Part shown: one piece after another, positions 20,001 to 27,692 of the stretch | Layout of the letters: every line of letters begins with the position of its first letter | How positions within the stretch are numbered: position 1 is the stretch's first letter | Assembly: GCF_017744675.1 (NCBI RefSeq) | Contig: NZ_JAGIAV010000006.1 | Span: 248,001 to 312,000, forward strand | Source of the DNA: Flavobacterium sp. | GTDB lineage: Bacteria > Bacteroidota > Bacteroidia > Flavobacteriales > Flavobacteriaceae | Direction of reading: 5' to 3' | DNA length: 64,000 nucleotides | Program-made: the position numbers and the translations under genes | The notes under the pieces: model-generated | Databases searched by the model: none | Seen by the model: only the letters and a program-made list of their open reading frames with translations | Told to the model about the DNA's origin: nothing

Positions 20001-20309
20001 TATTATGAGTCTGGAGCAAATCCTGCCAACTCGCCAATTTTGTCTACTTTATTCTTAGAAAAATCAGATTTCATTAGATTGAATACAGCTCGTATTGGTT
20101 ACAATTTTGACTTAAAAGGATTAAACTGGATCAACGGATTAACGCTTTACATAACGGGTCAGAACTTAATTACGATTACAAATTACACAGGTTACGATCC
20201 GTTAATCAATAGTCCGAAATCAAATGGAGGAAACCAATCGATTGGTATCGATTATGCAAGTTATCCAACTTCTAGAACATTCAGTTTTGGAGCAACTTTA
20301 AAACTATAA
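17028..20309 (+). CDS. SusC/RagA-family TonB-dependent outer-membrane transporter with STN domain
   Basis: A 1093-residue transporter: signal peptide (about 1-28), STN domain (about 40-108), carboxypeptidase-regulatory-like domain (about 125-200, GATVTETSSSNAAVTNFDGEF), a plug beginning near VVGYGKQSKKDVTGAV, and a beta-barrel ending in TFSFGATLKL. The SusC signature DASAAAIYGARGSNGVVLVTT is intact. The STN domain marks it as a signalling transporter working with the upstream FecR/sigma pair. SusD follows 5 bp later. The ligand cannot be told from sequence. The absence of glycosidases and presence of phosphodiesterases suggests a phosphorylated or inositol-containing ligand (inference). Confidence 0.95.
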   Translation: MYFKPSYLNLKSFVFLVLALLAFQSGYSKTNLKESKVANKIEKATLVSIFSKLTQQTDYKFSYGQAVIADNTAYAVNFSNTSITAILNDLSQKANFNYNINGKLILIQKTAAPKAVNTKVVDRIKVKGKVVDENKLPIPGATVTETSSSNAAVTNFDGEFEITVGEGKTLDISYMGYKTKTVAVQTGFMTIQLEPNTAELNEVLVVGYGKQSKKDVTGAVTQLEAANFKQGVNVSVDNLMQGKVAGVRVVNTSGEPGAGVNVTIRGVGSIRSGSTPLFVVDGVPLSNDDVSPSGSNVGFGTSSAKNPLNFLNTSDIESITVLKDASAAAIYGARGSNGVVLVTTKKGSKGEGTLTFDTYTGVATVANKLDVLSASQYRNAIKDKAFDHGGNTDWQDVIYRSAITTNNSLSFSKQTDSGNYYASIAQMDQEGVVRNSNFKRLSGRINAAESFLDNKRLKVKMNLTASETKDDGVPTSDDGGSNGQLIVHTLMANPTRSVFDANGKYTNFNMNAHYNPAYLLSIYQDQTRTLRVLGNLEASLRIIDGLEYKLNIGVDRSMAERNTTIFPNLTDLNPKGKYVQNNLDSKNSLVEHYLTYNLNLDKHKIEALAGFSYQKFERSGTSFSIDGIANQGEGVPPSINPGFKGTQSGTTGYAQENELQSYFGRLNYSFDNRYLVTASMRGDGSTRFGKNNKYGYFPSFALGWNIANESFLKESSTLNNLKLRASWGQTGNQEVENKITQASYSLSGADGYYLYDDLNLVNGVSVNRTPNPDLKWEVVTQYNVGLDFNLWNDKLYGTLDYFNKTTTDAILNVPSQALSPTTTIWTNIDGKIINKGIEFMLGSKIVDTKNFTWNIDMNGATLNNKIEDLPVSEILTGTISGPGQSGVNANIYKSGYAAGSFYLLEHIGFDANGGNIFKDQNGDGKIDNSDRIIIEGALPTFYYGFNSDMRYKNFTFSFSIIGQTGGYLLNNTGLNALNINNLASDRNVATGYYESGANPANSPILSTLFLEKSDFIRLNTARIGYNFDLKGLNWINGLTLYITGQNLITITNYTGYDPLINSPKSNGGNQSIGIDYASYPTSRTFSFGATLKL

Positions 20310-20314
20310 TTATT

Positions 20315-22084
20315 ATGAAGACAACTACAATTTTTAATATAAAAACATTAGCAATATTTTCTTTTATATGGCTTTTTGCAAGCTGTACAAACCTTGACGA
20401 AGTGGTGTTGGATGAGGTTTTAGGAGAAGATGCTTCAAATCCTGCTGGAGCTCTTGCAGCAGCTTATGATCGTTTGGGAGACGGAACTTTTGTAGATCAC
20501 GGAGGTGTTTTTTCTTTACAGGAATACACTACAGATGAAGCAATTTTGCCAACTCGCGGTAGTGACTGGGGAGATGGTGGAAAATGGAGAGACATGCACG
20601 AGTTTACATGGAAATCGGATAATGCGATTGTGGTGGATAACTGGAATAAATTGACCAACGGAATTACGCGTTCGTTAACTGCAATTCAATCAGTGGAAGA
20701 AAGTTCAATTCCAGAGAAGAAATTATTTTTAGCGGAAGCGAAAGGACTTTTAGCGTATTATTTATACACAACTTTAGATTTGTACGGACAAGCGCCATAC
20801 AGAGATCCGATGAATCCGAATGCGCCTTTGCAGATTTTAAAAGCCGATACGCAAATCGATAAATTAATAGCTGATGTAGAAGCTCTTCTTCCAGATTTGG
20901 CAGAAATGGGAACACAGCAAACGCACCACGGAAGATTTACAAAAGAAGCGGCTTACGGATTTTTAGCAACCATGTATTTAAACCGTGCTGTTTTTAAAGA
21001 TCGTTTCAATACAGCTTCAACCTTCAATTTTAATGAAGCGGCTGCAACTGGAACAGGAACAGACATGGATCGTGTAATTTATTATACTTCATTGCTGATT
21101 AATTCTGGAAAATATTCTTTAGAAAGTGATTATTTCAAAAACTTCGCAAGAGACAATGAGAAAGGAAAAGAATTGATTTTTGCGATTTCTCAAAAGATCG
21201 ATTACATCAGAAACGGTTCAAACAGTTTCGCTTATGTGTGTATGGAGCGTAACCAAAGAACTTCTGCTGCAAATAGAGGTACAAACGCTGCGTGTACAAC
21301 TCCTGAGTTTTTTGCAACATGGGATGGAAACCATGACGACCCAAGATTCCAACAGAAATACCAATATGGAGATGGAACGTGGTTTATGAATGACGGTACA
21401 GACGTGAGCGTTCCTGCAACTGATATTGTACCTAAAAGCGCTAATTTGCCTTGGTTTCACTTTAATAGAGGAATTCAGTACGGACCACAATATGGACCAA
21501 TCTTATTGTCTTCTGGTTCGTTGGAAATGCTTAACGGACGTATCAAAGTTTCGCCATTAGTAATGGAAAAAAGCACCACAACAAGAATGGATTTTACACC
21601 TTCTTTAACTTTCAAAAATCCTGCTCAAGCGGTTTTTGCTCAAAACGAAATCAATCAGGGAGCACGTATTTTTAAATATGAGTTTGATCCAGAAGGAGGA
21701 AACGGAAACAGCAATGTAGATATTCCGTTATATCGTTTAGGAGGAATTTACACGATGAGAGCTGAGGCGTATTTTAGAAAAGGAAATACAGGTCAAGCCA
21801 TGGACGATTTGAACAAATTGCGTACAAGCAGAAAAAGAGAATCTTTATATGGAGGCGTAACTGGTAAAGCTTTGACTTCAATTGACCAGACTATTCTATA
21901 TAACGAAATTGGTTTTGAATTGTATTGGGAATTGTACAGAAGACCACAAATGATCCGTTTCGGAAAATTTGATCTTCCAGGAACAGCAAAATCAGCTTCA
22001 GAACCTTATAGAAGAGTTTTCCCAATTCCGCAGTCCACAATTGATGTGACTAAAGAATTCAAACAAAACCAAGGATACAATTAA
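20315..22084 (+). CDS. SusD/RagB-family outer-membrane lipoprotein
   Basis: A 589-residue substrate-capturing lid for the preceding SusC transporter. The lipoprotein signal ends in a lipobox (WLFASC, Cys about residue 24), and the chain shows the typical TPR-like helical region plus a C-terminal RagB domain (IPLYRLGGIYTMRAEAYFRKGN, DDLNKLRTSR, NEIGFELYWE). It is translated 5 bp after susC and is followed by a strong terminator, so the four-gene unit ends here. Confidence 0.95.
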   Translation: MKTTTIFNIKTLAIFSFIWLFASCTNLDEVVLDEVLGEDASNPAGALAAAYDRLGDGTFVDHGGVFSLQEYTTDEAILPTRGSDWGDGGKWRDMHEFTWKSDNAIVVDNWNKLTNGITRSLTAIQSVEESSIPEKKLFLAEAKGLLAYYLYTTLDLYGQAPYRDPMNPNAPLQILKADTQIDKLIADVEALLPDLAEMGTQQTHHGRFTKEAAYGFLATMYLNRAVFKDRFNTASTFNFNEAAATGTGTDMDRVIYYTSLLINSGKYSLESDYFKNFARDNEKGKELIFAISQKIDYIRNGSNSFAYVCMERNQRTSAANRGTNAACTTPEFFATWDGNHDDPRFQQKYQYGDGTWFMNDGTDVSVPATDIVPKSANLPWFHFNRGIQYGPQYGPILLSSGSLEMLNGRIKVSPLVMEKSTTTRMDFTPSLTFKNPAQAVFAQNEINQGARIFKYEFDPEGGNGNSNVDIPLYRLGGIYTMRAEAYFRKGNTGQAMDDLNKLRTSRKRESLYGGVTGKALTSIDQTILYNEIGFELYWELYRRPQMIRFGKFDLPGTAKSASEPYRRVFPIPQSTIDVTKEFKQNQGYN

Positions 22085-22116
22085 GTTTGTGTGTTAGTTT
22101 ATTTTTTATTTTTTTC

Positions 22117-22153
22117 AAAAAGCCTGTTTCGATTAGATGCAGGCTTTTTTTTT
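22117..22153 (+). terminator. Terminator of the sigma/FecR/SusC/SusD unit
   Basis: AAAAAGCCTG pairs with CAGGCTTTTT around a 13-base loop and is followed by a long T-run. Confidence 0.85.
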
Positions 22154-22457
22154 GAGATTCTAAGGGACTAAGATGCTAAGATTCTAAGTTTTTTTCTTTG
22201 CTTATTTTTTACAAATTGTAAAAATTTTACACACAAAGATTATCCGTAAACACGCACTGCAGTGTGTCTCTTCGGCATGACGATTTTATAAAAAAATGTC
22301 CGCAAAGATTAATTGTAGAGACGCACTGCAGTGCGTCTAACGTATTTTAGGGAAAATAAGAATGGAAAAACCTTGCGTTAGATGCACAGCAGTGCATCTC
22401 TATAAGTAACAACGAGAAAAAACTTAGAATCTCAGAACCTTAGCATCTTAGTATCTT
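22153..22457. repeat. Compound palindromic intergenic element (TCTAAG and GCACTGCAGTGC words)
   Basis: It occupies most of the 505-bp gap after SusD. Outer arms are built from GATTCTAAG, TGCTAAGATTCTAAG and their inverses (AACTTAGAATCTCAGAAC, TTAGCATCTTAG). Inside is a perfect 20-bp palindrome, AGACGCACTGCAGTGCGTCT (22319-22338), with two related but diverged palindromes at about 22251-22270 and 22381-22400. No gene is visible here; the last 130 bp before the next start are A/T-rich. Confidence 0.8.
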
Positions 22458-22589
22458 AAAAAAATATAATAAACGTATAGTTAAATGTAAGTGTTATCTG
22501 ATTGATAATGAGTATATTTGAGTTGGAATTAAAAATGCTAAAATATTTCAAATAGAATTTCATTAAGTAACTCAAAAAGTATAAAAATC

Positions 22590-22958
22590 ATGATACATCA
22601 AATTGATACTACAGATAATATTGTTGCCTTTAGAGCATTGGCAGAAGTAACAAAAGAAGATTTTTTGACTACTGTAACTCCAGCAGTTGAACATTTGGTA
22701 AAACAGATCAATGAAATTAATTTTTTGCTGGTTTTGGATACTGACATTAAAAATTTTACACCTGGCGCTTGGCTAGAAGACGGACTTTTGGGACTTAAGC
22801 ATTTAGGAAAATGGAATAGGGCTGCAATAGTTACAGATACAGAAGAAATTATCTCTTTTACAAACGGATTTAGTTATATTGTCCCAGGTGAATTTCGTGG
22901 TTATAAAAAAATAGATTTTAATAAAGCATTAAATTGGGTTGAAGGAAATATCTCGTAA
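22590..22958 (+). CDS. SpoIIAA-like (STAS-fold) protein
   Basis: A 122-residue soluble protein matching the SpoIIAA-like family (PF11964 type): a central strand-helix pattern with FLLVLDTDIKNFTPGAWLEDGLLGLKHLGKWNRAAIVTD and a C-terminal helix. Family members resemble anti-sigma-factor antagonists and lipid carriers, but their role in Bacteroidota is unknown. The phosphorylatable Ser of true SpoIIAA is not evident. It stands alone between long gaps and ends in a strong terminator. Confidence 0.75.
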   Translation: MIHQIDTTDNIVAFRALAEVTKEDFLTTVTPAVEHLVKQINEINFLLVLDTDIKNFTPGAWLEDGLLGLKHLGKWNRAAIVTDTEEIISFTNGFSYIVPGEFRGYKKIDFNKALNWVEGNIS

Positions 22959-22980
22959 CGCAATCTTCTAAAATTGAAAA

Positions 22981-23011
22981 GAGCGCTCATCTTAGATAAG
23001 CGCTCTTTTTT
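22981..23011. terminator. Terminator after SpoIIAA-like gene
   Basis: GAGCGCT (22981-22987) and AGCGCTC (22999-23005) form a stem with A-run before and T-run after, so it can serve both converging genes. Confidence 0.85.
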
Positions 23012-23029
23012 ATGATAGTCTATATACGA

Positions 23030-23302
23030 TTAATGATTATATTCGATACCGCTACTAGATTGTGCATCAATTTTTTCTTTAGTTACTTGATTGTATTTTT
23101 TATAACAAGCCGATGCTAAAATTGGCAACGCAAGACTTCCTACTACTGCACTTGCTTTTTTGTGCCCTGTTTTCTTTAAAACTGCCGATGCCAAAAGAAC
23201 ACCAACACCAGCGCATACCATTTGTTTTACTGACAGATTTAATGGTTTACTTTCAGGTTTAATTCCGTGTAACAATGGGTCTATAAAATTCAAATTCTCC
23301 AT
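23030..23302 (-). CDS. Small hypothetical membrane protein
   Basis: I do not recognise a family. The 90 residues start MENLNFIDPLLHG. Two hydrophobic stretches (about 27-42, QMVCAGVGVLLASAVL, and about 50-66, SAVVGSLALPILASACY) suggest a small two-helix membrane protein, with a Lys-rich turn between them. It is the last of three minus-strand small genes (23.03-24.26 kb) that may be one envelope-related group. Confidence 0.6.
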   Translation of the reverse strand: MENLNFIDPLLHGIKPESKPLNLSVKQMVCAGVGVLLASAVLKKTGHKKASAVVGSLALPILASACYKKYNQVTKEKIDAQSSSGIEYNH

Positions 23303-23344
23303 GATGTCAATTTATTTTAATTATACTTACTTTAATAGTTATTT

Positions 23345-23743
23345 TTAATTTTTATTCTCGTTGCTGTCAGTTTCGCTTTCAATTTTCTCTATTTCGACCT
23401 TTTCTTTCTTAATCGCTTGGCGTAGTAGAGCAAAAAGGCTCATGTAGACATTTGCCATAAAAACCAGAGAAAACCCTGCCAAAATATATCCTCTCCAATC
23501 ATTTAACAAAAGTTTATAATCGCAAATAATCAGAAAGGCAATTGTAACGTAATGGCTAAAGCAATATTCGCACGTAAGAAGGTAAAAGAACTTTCTCGAT
23601 AGTATGTATTTGTCATTTTTGGAATGTCTGACACACCATTCGTGAGGTTCTCTAAAAATCTCTTCGTGAGTGACAGTCCAGCTAATACAAGCAATTGGAA
23701 TTGCAAGTAAAAAAAGCCAGACAATTTGAGTTGCTAAAGTCAT
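23345..23743 (-). CDS. Small membrane protein, DUF1360-like
   Basis: 132 residues with three hydrophobic segments (about 4-22, 60-80 and 88-110) and a polar, acidic, Lys-rich tail. The motif LLTCEYCFSHYV resembles the Cys-x-x-Cys-x-x-His signature of DUF1360-type membrane proteins. Function is unknown. It lies 34 bp downstream of the acidic gene on the same strand. Confidence 0.6.
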   Translation of the reverse strand: MTLATQIVWLFLLAIPIACISWTVTHEEIFREPHEWCVRHSKNDKYILSRKFFYLLTCEYCFSHYVTIAFLIICDYKLLLNDWRGYILAGFSLVFMANVYMSLFALLRQAIKKEKVEIEKIESETDSNENKN

Positions 23744-23776
23744 ATCAATTATGCATTACAATTTACAAAATTTTCG

Positions 23777-24262
23777 CTATTCTCTAGGATGATTTTCAGG
23801 ATAATGTTCGGCGTCAAAATCATTTAATTCTTCATCCTTATCCAGATCGGTGTCTTTTTCGATATCGTTTTTATAATCTGAATCAGGATCATATTCGTCG
23901 TTTAAATCATCTGGAGTGTCATCATTTGTTATGGCATCATCTTCATTAACAACTCTTTCTTGATTCGGAATATTTTCTGCTCTTATAGTATTGTGTTCAA
24001 AATCTCCTTTTGGATGCGACGGATCTTCAACAAACTCTTCGTGATATTGATACGGATCTTCATCTCGTGCATAATTATCATTATCAATCAGAGTATTTTG
24101 TTCATAATAATCGGGATCGCTTTCGCCAAATTCGCGGTTATCATGTTTCTTCAGAACTTGCTTAAACTGGTCTTCATTAGAATAAGTACCATCAGCAAGC
24201 GTATTTTGTTCGATATAATCAGGATCAAATTGACCATAATCATGGTTGTGTTGCTTTTCCAT
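23777..24262 (-). CDS. Acidic, repeat-bearing hypothetical protein
   Basis: A 161-residue, strongly acidic, probably unstructured protein with no signal peptide or membrane segment. It contains a short internal repeat: FDPDYIEQNTL (residues about 8-18), SDPDYYEQNTL (about 48-58) and a weaker GDFEHNTI (about 92-99). The C-terminal half is almost a run of Asp, Glu and Asn. I do not recognise it. Such proteins can bind cations or act in stress, but that is speculation. A hydrophobic plus-strand frame over the same bases is its mirror image and is not believed. Confidence 0.65.
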   Translation of the reverse strand: MEKQHNHDYGQFDPDYIEQNTLADGTYSNEDQFKQVLKKHDNREFGESDPDYYEQNTLIDNDNYARDEDPYQYHEEFVEDPSHPKGDFEHNTIRAENIPNQERVVNEDDAITNDDTPDDLNDEYDPDSDYKNDIEKDTDLDKDEELNDFDAEHYPENHPRE

Positions 24263-24604
24263 AATAGTGTTTTTTTGATTTGTTATTTTCTAATTCTTGA
24301 ATCTTCGCATAGAAGACTAATGTTCTTTACAGTTATTCTGTAATACTGTGCAAAATAGCTTTCTTCGTTATGAGTATTTTGAGCTCGTATCGATTATTTT
24401 GGCATATAAAAAGCATAACTCAAAAAAGCTGTATTTACAAATTTAGCTAGTTAATACTTCAGAATCTTTATAAGAAATTATATTATAGTTGCATAATTAA
24501 CAGTTACTTATAATATAAATATTGTAAGAAATTATGTAAGTTTAGTAGAATGGAAAGAATCTACATTTGAGATGAAATTAATGTGTAATTAAATCTATAC
24601 CAAT
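24263..24604. other. A/T-rich divergent intergenic region
   Basis: 342 bp between the acidic-protein gene and the CinA-like gene. It is strongly A/T-rich and must contain both promoters. TAAGAAATTAT occurs twice (24471-24481 and 24535-24545). No gene or clear hairpin is seen. Confidence 0.4.
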
Positions 24605-25078
24605 ATGGCATCAGAAAAGGTAACAGCTTGCTGTCAGGCTTTAATAGAGAAGAACATGACAATATCATTTGCAGAAAGTGCTTCTGCTGGAAAGATGTGT
24701 TATGAATTTTCGACAGTTGTTAATTCGGGAAAAATTCTAATAGGAGGAATAGTTTGTTATCATTCTTCGATGAAAGAGGATTTATTGCACATACCGTGGG
24801 GAACAATTGAACACTACAGTGCCGAATCTGCGGAGGTAACCAAATTGATGGCACAGAATTTTTGCCGTTATATCAATTCTGATATTTGTGTTGGATTAAC
24901 AGGACTGACTACACCAGGCGGAAGTGAAAGCGACTCAAAACCTGTAGGAACGATTTTTATCCACATAATTTTTGCCGAAAAAGAGATTGCCAAGCGTTTT
25001 GAATTTAAAGGAACACCAGAAGGCATTATCAATCAGGCAATAGATGTGGTAGCCGATTTGATTTTGAAAGAAATATAA
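24605..25078 (+). CDS. CinA C-terminal-domain family protein (NMN amidohydrolase-like)
   Basis: 157 residues corresponding to the stand-alone CinA C-terminal (PncC) domain, which in known members deamidates nicotinamide mononucleotide. The family blocks are present but diverged: FAESASAGKMCYEF replaces the usual AESCTGG, followed by GGIVCYHSSMKEDLL, VGLTGLTTPGG and KPVGTIFIHI. There is no N-terminal MoCF-like domain. The altered first motif leaves catalytic activity uncertain. It ends in a strong terminator. Confidence 0.8.
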   Translation: MASEKVTACCQALIEKNMTISFAESASAGKMCYEFSTVVNSGKILIGGIVCYHSSMKEDLLHIPWGTIEHYSAESAEVTKLMAQNFCRYINSDICVGLTGLTTPGGSESDSKPVGTIFIHIIFAEKEIAKRFEFKGTPEGIINQAIDVVADLILKEI

Positions 25079-25098
25079 TTTAAAATTTAGATAGATAT

Positions 25099-25132
25099 AA
25101 AGCCGTAAAGAAATTAAACTTTACGGCTTTTT
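25099..25132 (+). terminator. Terminator after CinA-like gene
   Basis: AAAGCCGTAAAG pairs with CTTTACGGCTTT around an 8-base loop, followed by TT. Confidence 0.85.
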
Positions 25133-25173
25133 AATTTTTAAATTTGCATCTCAAGAATCTTGATTTCCTTTTT

Positions 25174-25602
25174 ATGAAACCTCTCTCTAGTTTTAATGTA
25201 AGAACATATGCTATTTGCGAAAGCAATAATAAGATTTTAGCACTTTACGAATATCACAAAGGCCAACTATTTTGCAAACTTCCAGGCGGCGGTGTAGAAT
25301 TCGGCGAAGGTATTCTAGATTGCCTTCACAGAGAGTTTTTGGAGGAACTCAATGTAAAAATAGAAATAATAGAACACTTGTACACCCAAGAACATTTTGT
25401 TGAATCTATTCTAGACGACGGAAGGCAGATTCTTCTGATTTATTATATCGTAAAAATCACTAATCTAGAAGATATGAAAATCAGCACTCCCGATATTAAC
25501 CGATTTGAATGGATTGATGTAAATGAAAACCCATTTGTTCTGCCAACTGATAAAATTGCTCTTGATAGATATAGAGAAAAATCTAAAACAAAAAATCAAT
25601 AG
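25174..25602 (+). CDS. NUDIX hydrolase
   Basis: A 142-residue NUDIX-fold hydrolase with the full NUDIX box (GGGVEFGEGILDCLHREFLEEL: Gly, then REFLEEL with the metal-binding glutamates). NUDIX enzymes hydrolyse nucleoside diphosphate-linked compounds; the substrate is not evident. The ATG at 25174 (MKPLSSFNV) is chosen because the in-frame TTG at 25144 lies directly against the preceding terminator. It is convergent with the DsbA-like gene, only 4 bp away. Confidence 0.85.
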   Translation: MKPLSSFNVRTYAICESNNKILALYEYHKGQLFCKLPGGGVEFGEGILDCLHREFLEELNVKIEIIEHLYTQEHFVESILDDGRQILLIYYIVKITNLEDMKISTPDINRFEWIDVNENPFVLPTDKIALDRYREKSKTKNQ

Positions 25603-25606
25603 TCTT

Positions 25607-26593
25607 CTACTTTTTAATATAAAGAGAACCGTTTTTGATTGTCTTTTTATCTAATAAACCTTGCTGATACAATGTTTCCAAAGTAGCTTTAGCCTCAGAG
25701 ATTGATTTGTCTAAAATAACAGCGTATTCTTTTGTCGCCAATGTGGGGAAAATATCAAATAAATCTAACGGATTTTCATTTTTAATCTTCTTCTTTTTTG
25801 CATCTGGAAATAAGGCTAACAAAGCATTTTCATAAGAAGCATAAGGTTTAGAACCGTAAATAGTAAGTTGGTTGTTATTAGCATCAGCAAAAAACAAAGT
25901 AGGAAAACCTCGTACGCCAAGCGTTCTGCCCAAGTTTAAATCTTCTTGAAAAAGCTTTTTAGCAACCCCATCATAATCTGCTTTTAGTTTTTCGACATCT
26001 AAACCAGCGATTTTGGCTGCTTCGGCTATGTTTTCCCATTTTGCAATATTCTTTTTATCGAGATAAAGTTTTTCGCGAAGAATTCGCATAAAAGAAACCG
26101 CTTTTGCTTTATTCTGCATTTGTGCCGCTTTCATGGCAATACAAGAAGGATAAGAAGAATCTAACGGATCTTCAATCCAAACATTGCCGTCGATTGGCAT
26201 TTCGTAATGTAAACTAGCTTCTTCCCAATGATGCGCTACATCTGAAGGTTTGCTTATTCCGCCACTGTTGTAACTCCAATCGGGCAATAAACCACCCATT
26301 CGGTAATCAATTTCAAAATAATCACCATATTCTAGTTTTAATTTTCGAAGTTGAGGTTCGATGCCCCAGCAAGAAGAGCAGATTGGATCAGTATAGTAGA
26401 CAATTTTCACAGGTTTATTTTCTGTTGAGATTGCTGTTTTTTCATTCGATTTTTCGCCAATAGGCATTTCGCACATTCCGCTCACAGGATCGCATAGCAA
26501 CGGATTTGTTTTCTCTTCATTCATTTTAGAACTCGTTTGCGATTGGCAGCTCACACTGCAAATCAAGATTAATAGCATCGATAGTATTTTCAT
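25607..26593 (-). CDS. DsbA/FrnE-like thiol oxidoreductase lipoprotein
   Basis: 328 residues with a lipoprotein signal (lipobox SVSC at about residue 16) and a DsbA-like thioredoxin domain (about 60-270). The active-site motif is DPICSSCWG, and RGFPTLFF gives the cis-proline loop. The last ~70 residues form a separate region (DIFPTLATKEYAVILDKS...) resembling the tail of SpxH/YjbH-like DsbA-family proteins. It should act at the envelope as a disulfide oxidoreductase. Substrate unknown. Confidence 0.8.
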   Translation of the reverse strand: MKILSMLLILICSVSCQSQTSSKMNEEKTNPLLCDPVSGMCEMPIGEKSNEKTAISTENKPVKIVYYTDPICSSCWGIEPQLRKLKLEYGDYFEIDYRMGGLLPDWSYNSGGISKPSDVAHHWEEASLHYEMPIDGNVWIEDPLDSSYPSCIAMKAAQMQNKAKAVSFMRILREKLYLDKKNIAKWENIAEAAKIAGLDVEKLKADYDGVAKKLFQEDLNLGRTLGVRGFPTLFFADANNNQLTIYGSKPYASYENALLALFPDAKKKKIKNENPLDLFDIFPTLATKEYAVILDKSISEAKATLETLYQQGLLDKKTIKNGSLYIKK

Positions 26594-26734
26594 AAAAACT
26601 TTTTAAATCTACTCTCGAGATTTTTTTGTGAATTTACAGCAAAGTTGAGGTGAATATCAGTGCCAGTCAATTAGTCAAAAAAAGATGACTGGAAAAAAAG
26701 ATGATGATAAAATGTTTCGAATCTACGATTCTCG

Positions 26735-27035
26735 ATTTCTAATGTCATAATTTTTCGTTGGATTAAAATCCAACGCTACAATATTAATCGAGCCTAATGG
26801 CTCTTTTTTATATTAGATTTGTATAATTTGATTTTTAAAATTCCATAGGATGTTTGTTTTGCAGTGACTCAATTTCTAATGACATAATTTTTTCGTTGGA
26901 TTAAAATCCAACTCTACAATATTGGTTGAGCCTAACGGCTCTTTTTTACATTAGATTTTATAATTTACTTTTTTTAAAATTCCATAGGAATGTTCTATTT
27001 TGTAGCAACGGATTTTAATCCGTTGTAAAATATTA
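26735..27035. repeat. Direct-repeat array with GTTGGATTAAAATCCAAC hairpins
   Basis: Within the 613-bp gap, about 120 bp are duplicated: copy 1 about 26735-26853, copy 2 about 26871-26993. Each copy carries TTTCTAATG, the hairpin CGTTGGATTAAAATCCAAC, a terminator-like GAGCC...GGCTC with T-run, and AAAATTCCATAGGA. A diverged third hairpin (AACGGATTTTAATCCGTT) sits at about 27007-27024. The final 100 bp before 27207 look like an ordinary A/T-rich leader. Confidence 0.85.
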
Positions 27036-27206
27036 TACAAAGATTTAAAGTTCTGTAGGAACGAAACATAAAGAAAAACTTAGAACCGTAGTATCTCAGA
27101 ATCTTAGCATCTTAAAAAAAAGACCATTAAATTTTCATTAACAAAATCTAATTACGCATTAGTTTATATTTGTAAGAAACAAATTAATTTTAAGGTCAAA
27201 AGATCT

Positions 27207-27686
27207 ATGAAAAATAAACTTTTAAAAATTTCCTTTTTTCTGTTTTTGCTTTTTTCTGTAAAAGGATACAATCAGAATGTGAAGCTATTGACAATTAATC
27301 AGCTGAACGAGCGAATCAAAAACGGAAAAGACAGCACTTATGTCGTTAACTTTTGGGCGACGTGGTGTGCACCATGCATAAAAGAATTGCCACATTTCGA
27401 AAAATTGGGAGCAGAACATAAATCAAAGAAATTGGCTGTTTTATTGGTGAGTTTGGACTTTAAATCAAAGCTAGCTTCAAATGTAGTTCCGTTTGTGAAA
27501 AGGAAAAATTTAAAGAATGAAGTTTTTCTATTAAACGAGAGCAGTCCGCAGGAATTTATAGATAGAATAGACCCAAGTTGGTCGGGAAGTATTCCGGCAA
27601 CGCTTTTTATTAAAAATGACAAACGAAAATTTATCGAAAGCGAGTTTACCTACGAACAATTATTAACTGAATATAAAAAACTGTAA
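27207..27686 (+). CDS. TlpA-like thioredoxin-fold protein
   Basis: A 159-residue exported thiol-disulfide protein. It has a signal peptide (about 1-23) and a thioredoxin fold with active site NFWATWCAPCIKELPHF and cis-Pro loop GSIPATLFI. TlpA/ResA-type proteins usually reduce disulfides in the periplasm. The next gene (redoxin) starts 6 bp after its stop, so the two form an operon. Confidence 0.88.
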   Translation: MKNKLLKISFFLFLLFSVKGYNQNVKLLTINQLNERIKNGKDSTYVVNFWATWCAPCIKELPHFEKLGAEHKSKKLAVLLVSLDFKSKLASNVVPFVKRKNLKNEVFLLNESSPQEFIDRIDPSWSGSIPATLFIKNDKRKFIESEFTYEQLLTEYKKL

Positions 27687-27692
27687 ACCATT

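Noticed and set aside
23960..24343. 127-codon hydrophobic plus-strand frame
   Set aside because: It is antisense to the acidic repeat protein; Asp/Glu codons read backwards give Ile/Phe-rich text. The minus-strand gene has internal peptide repeats.
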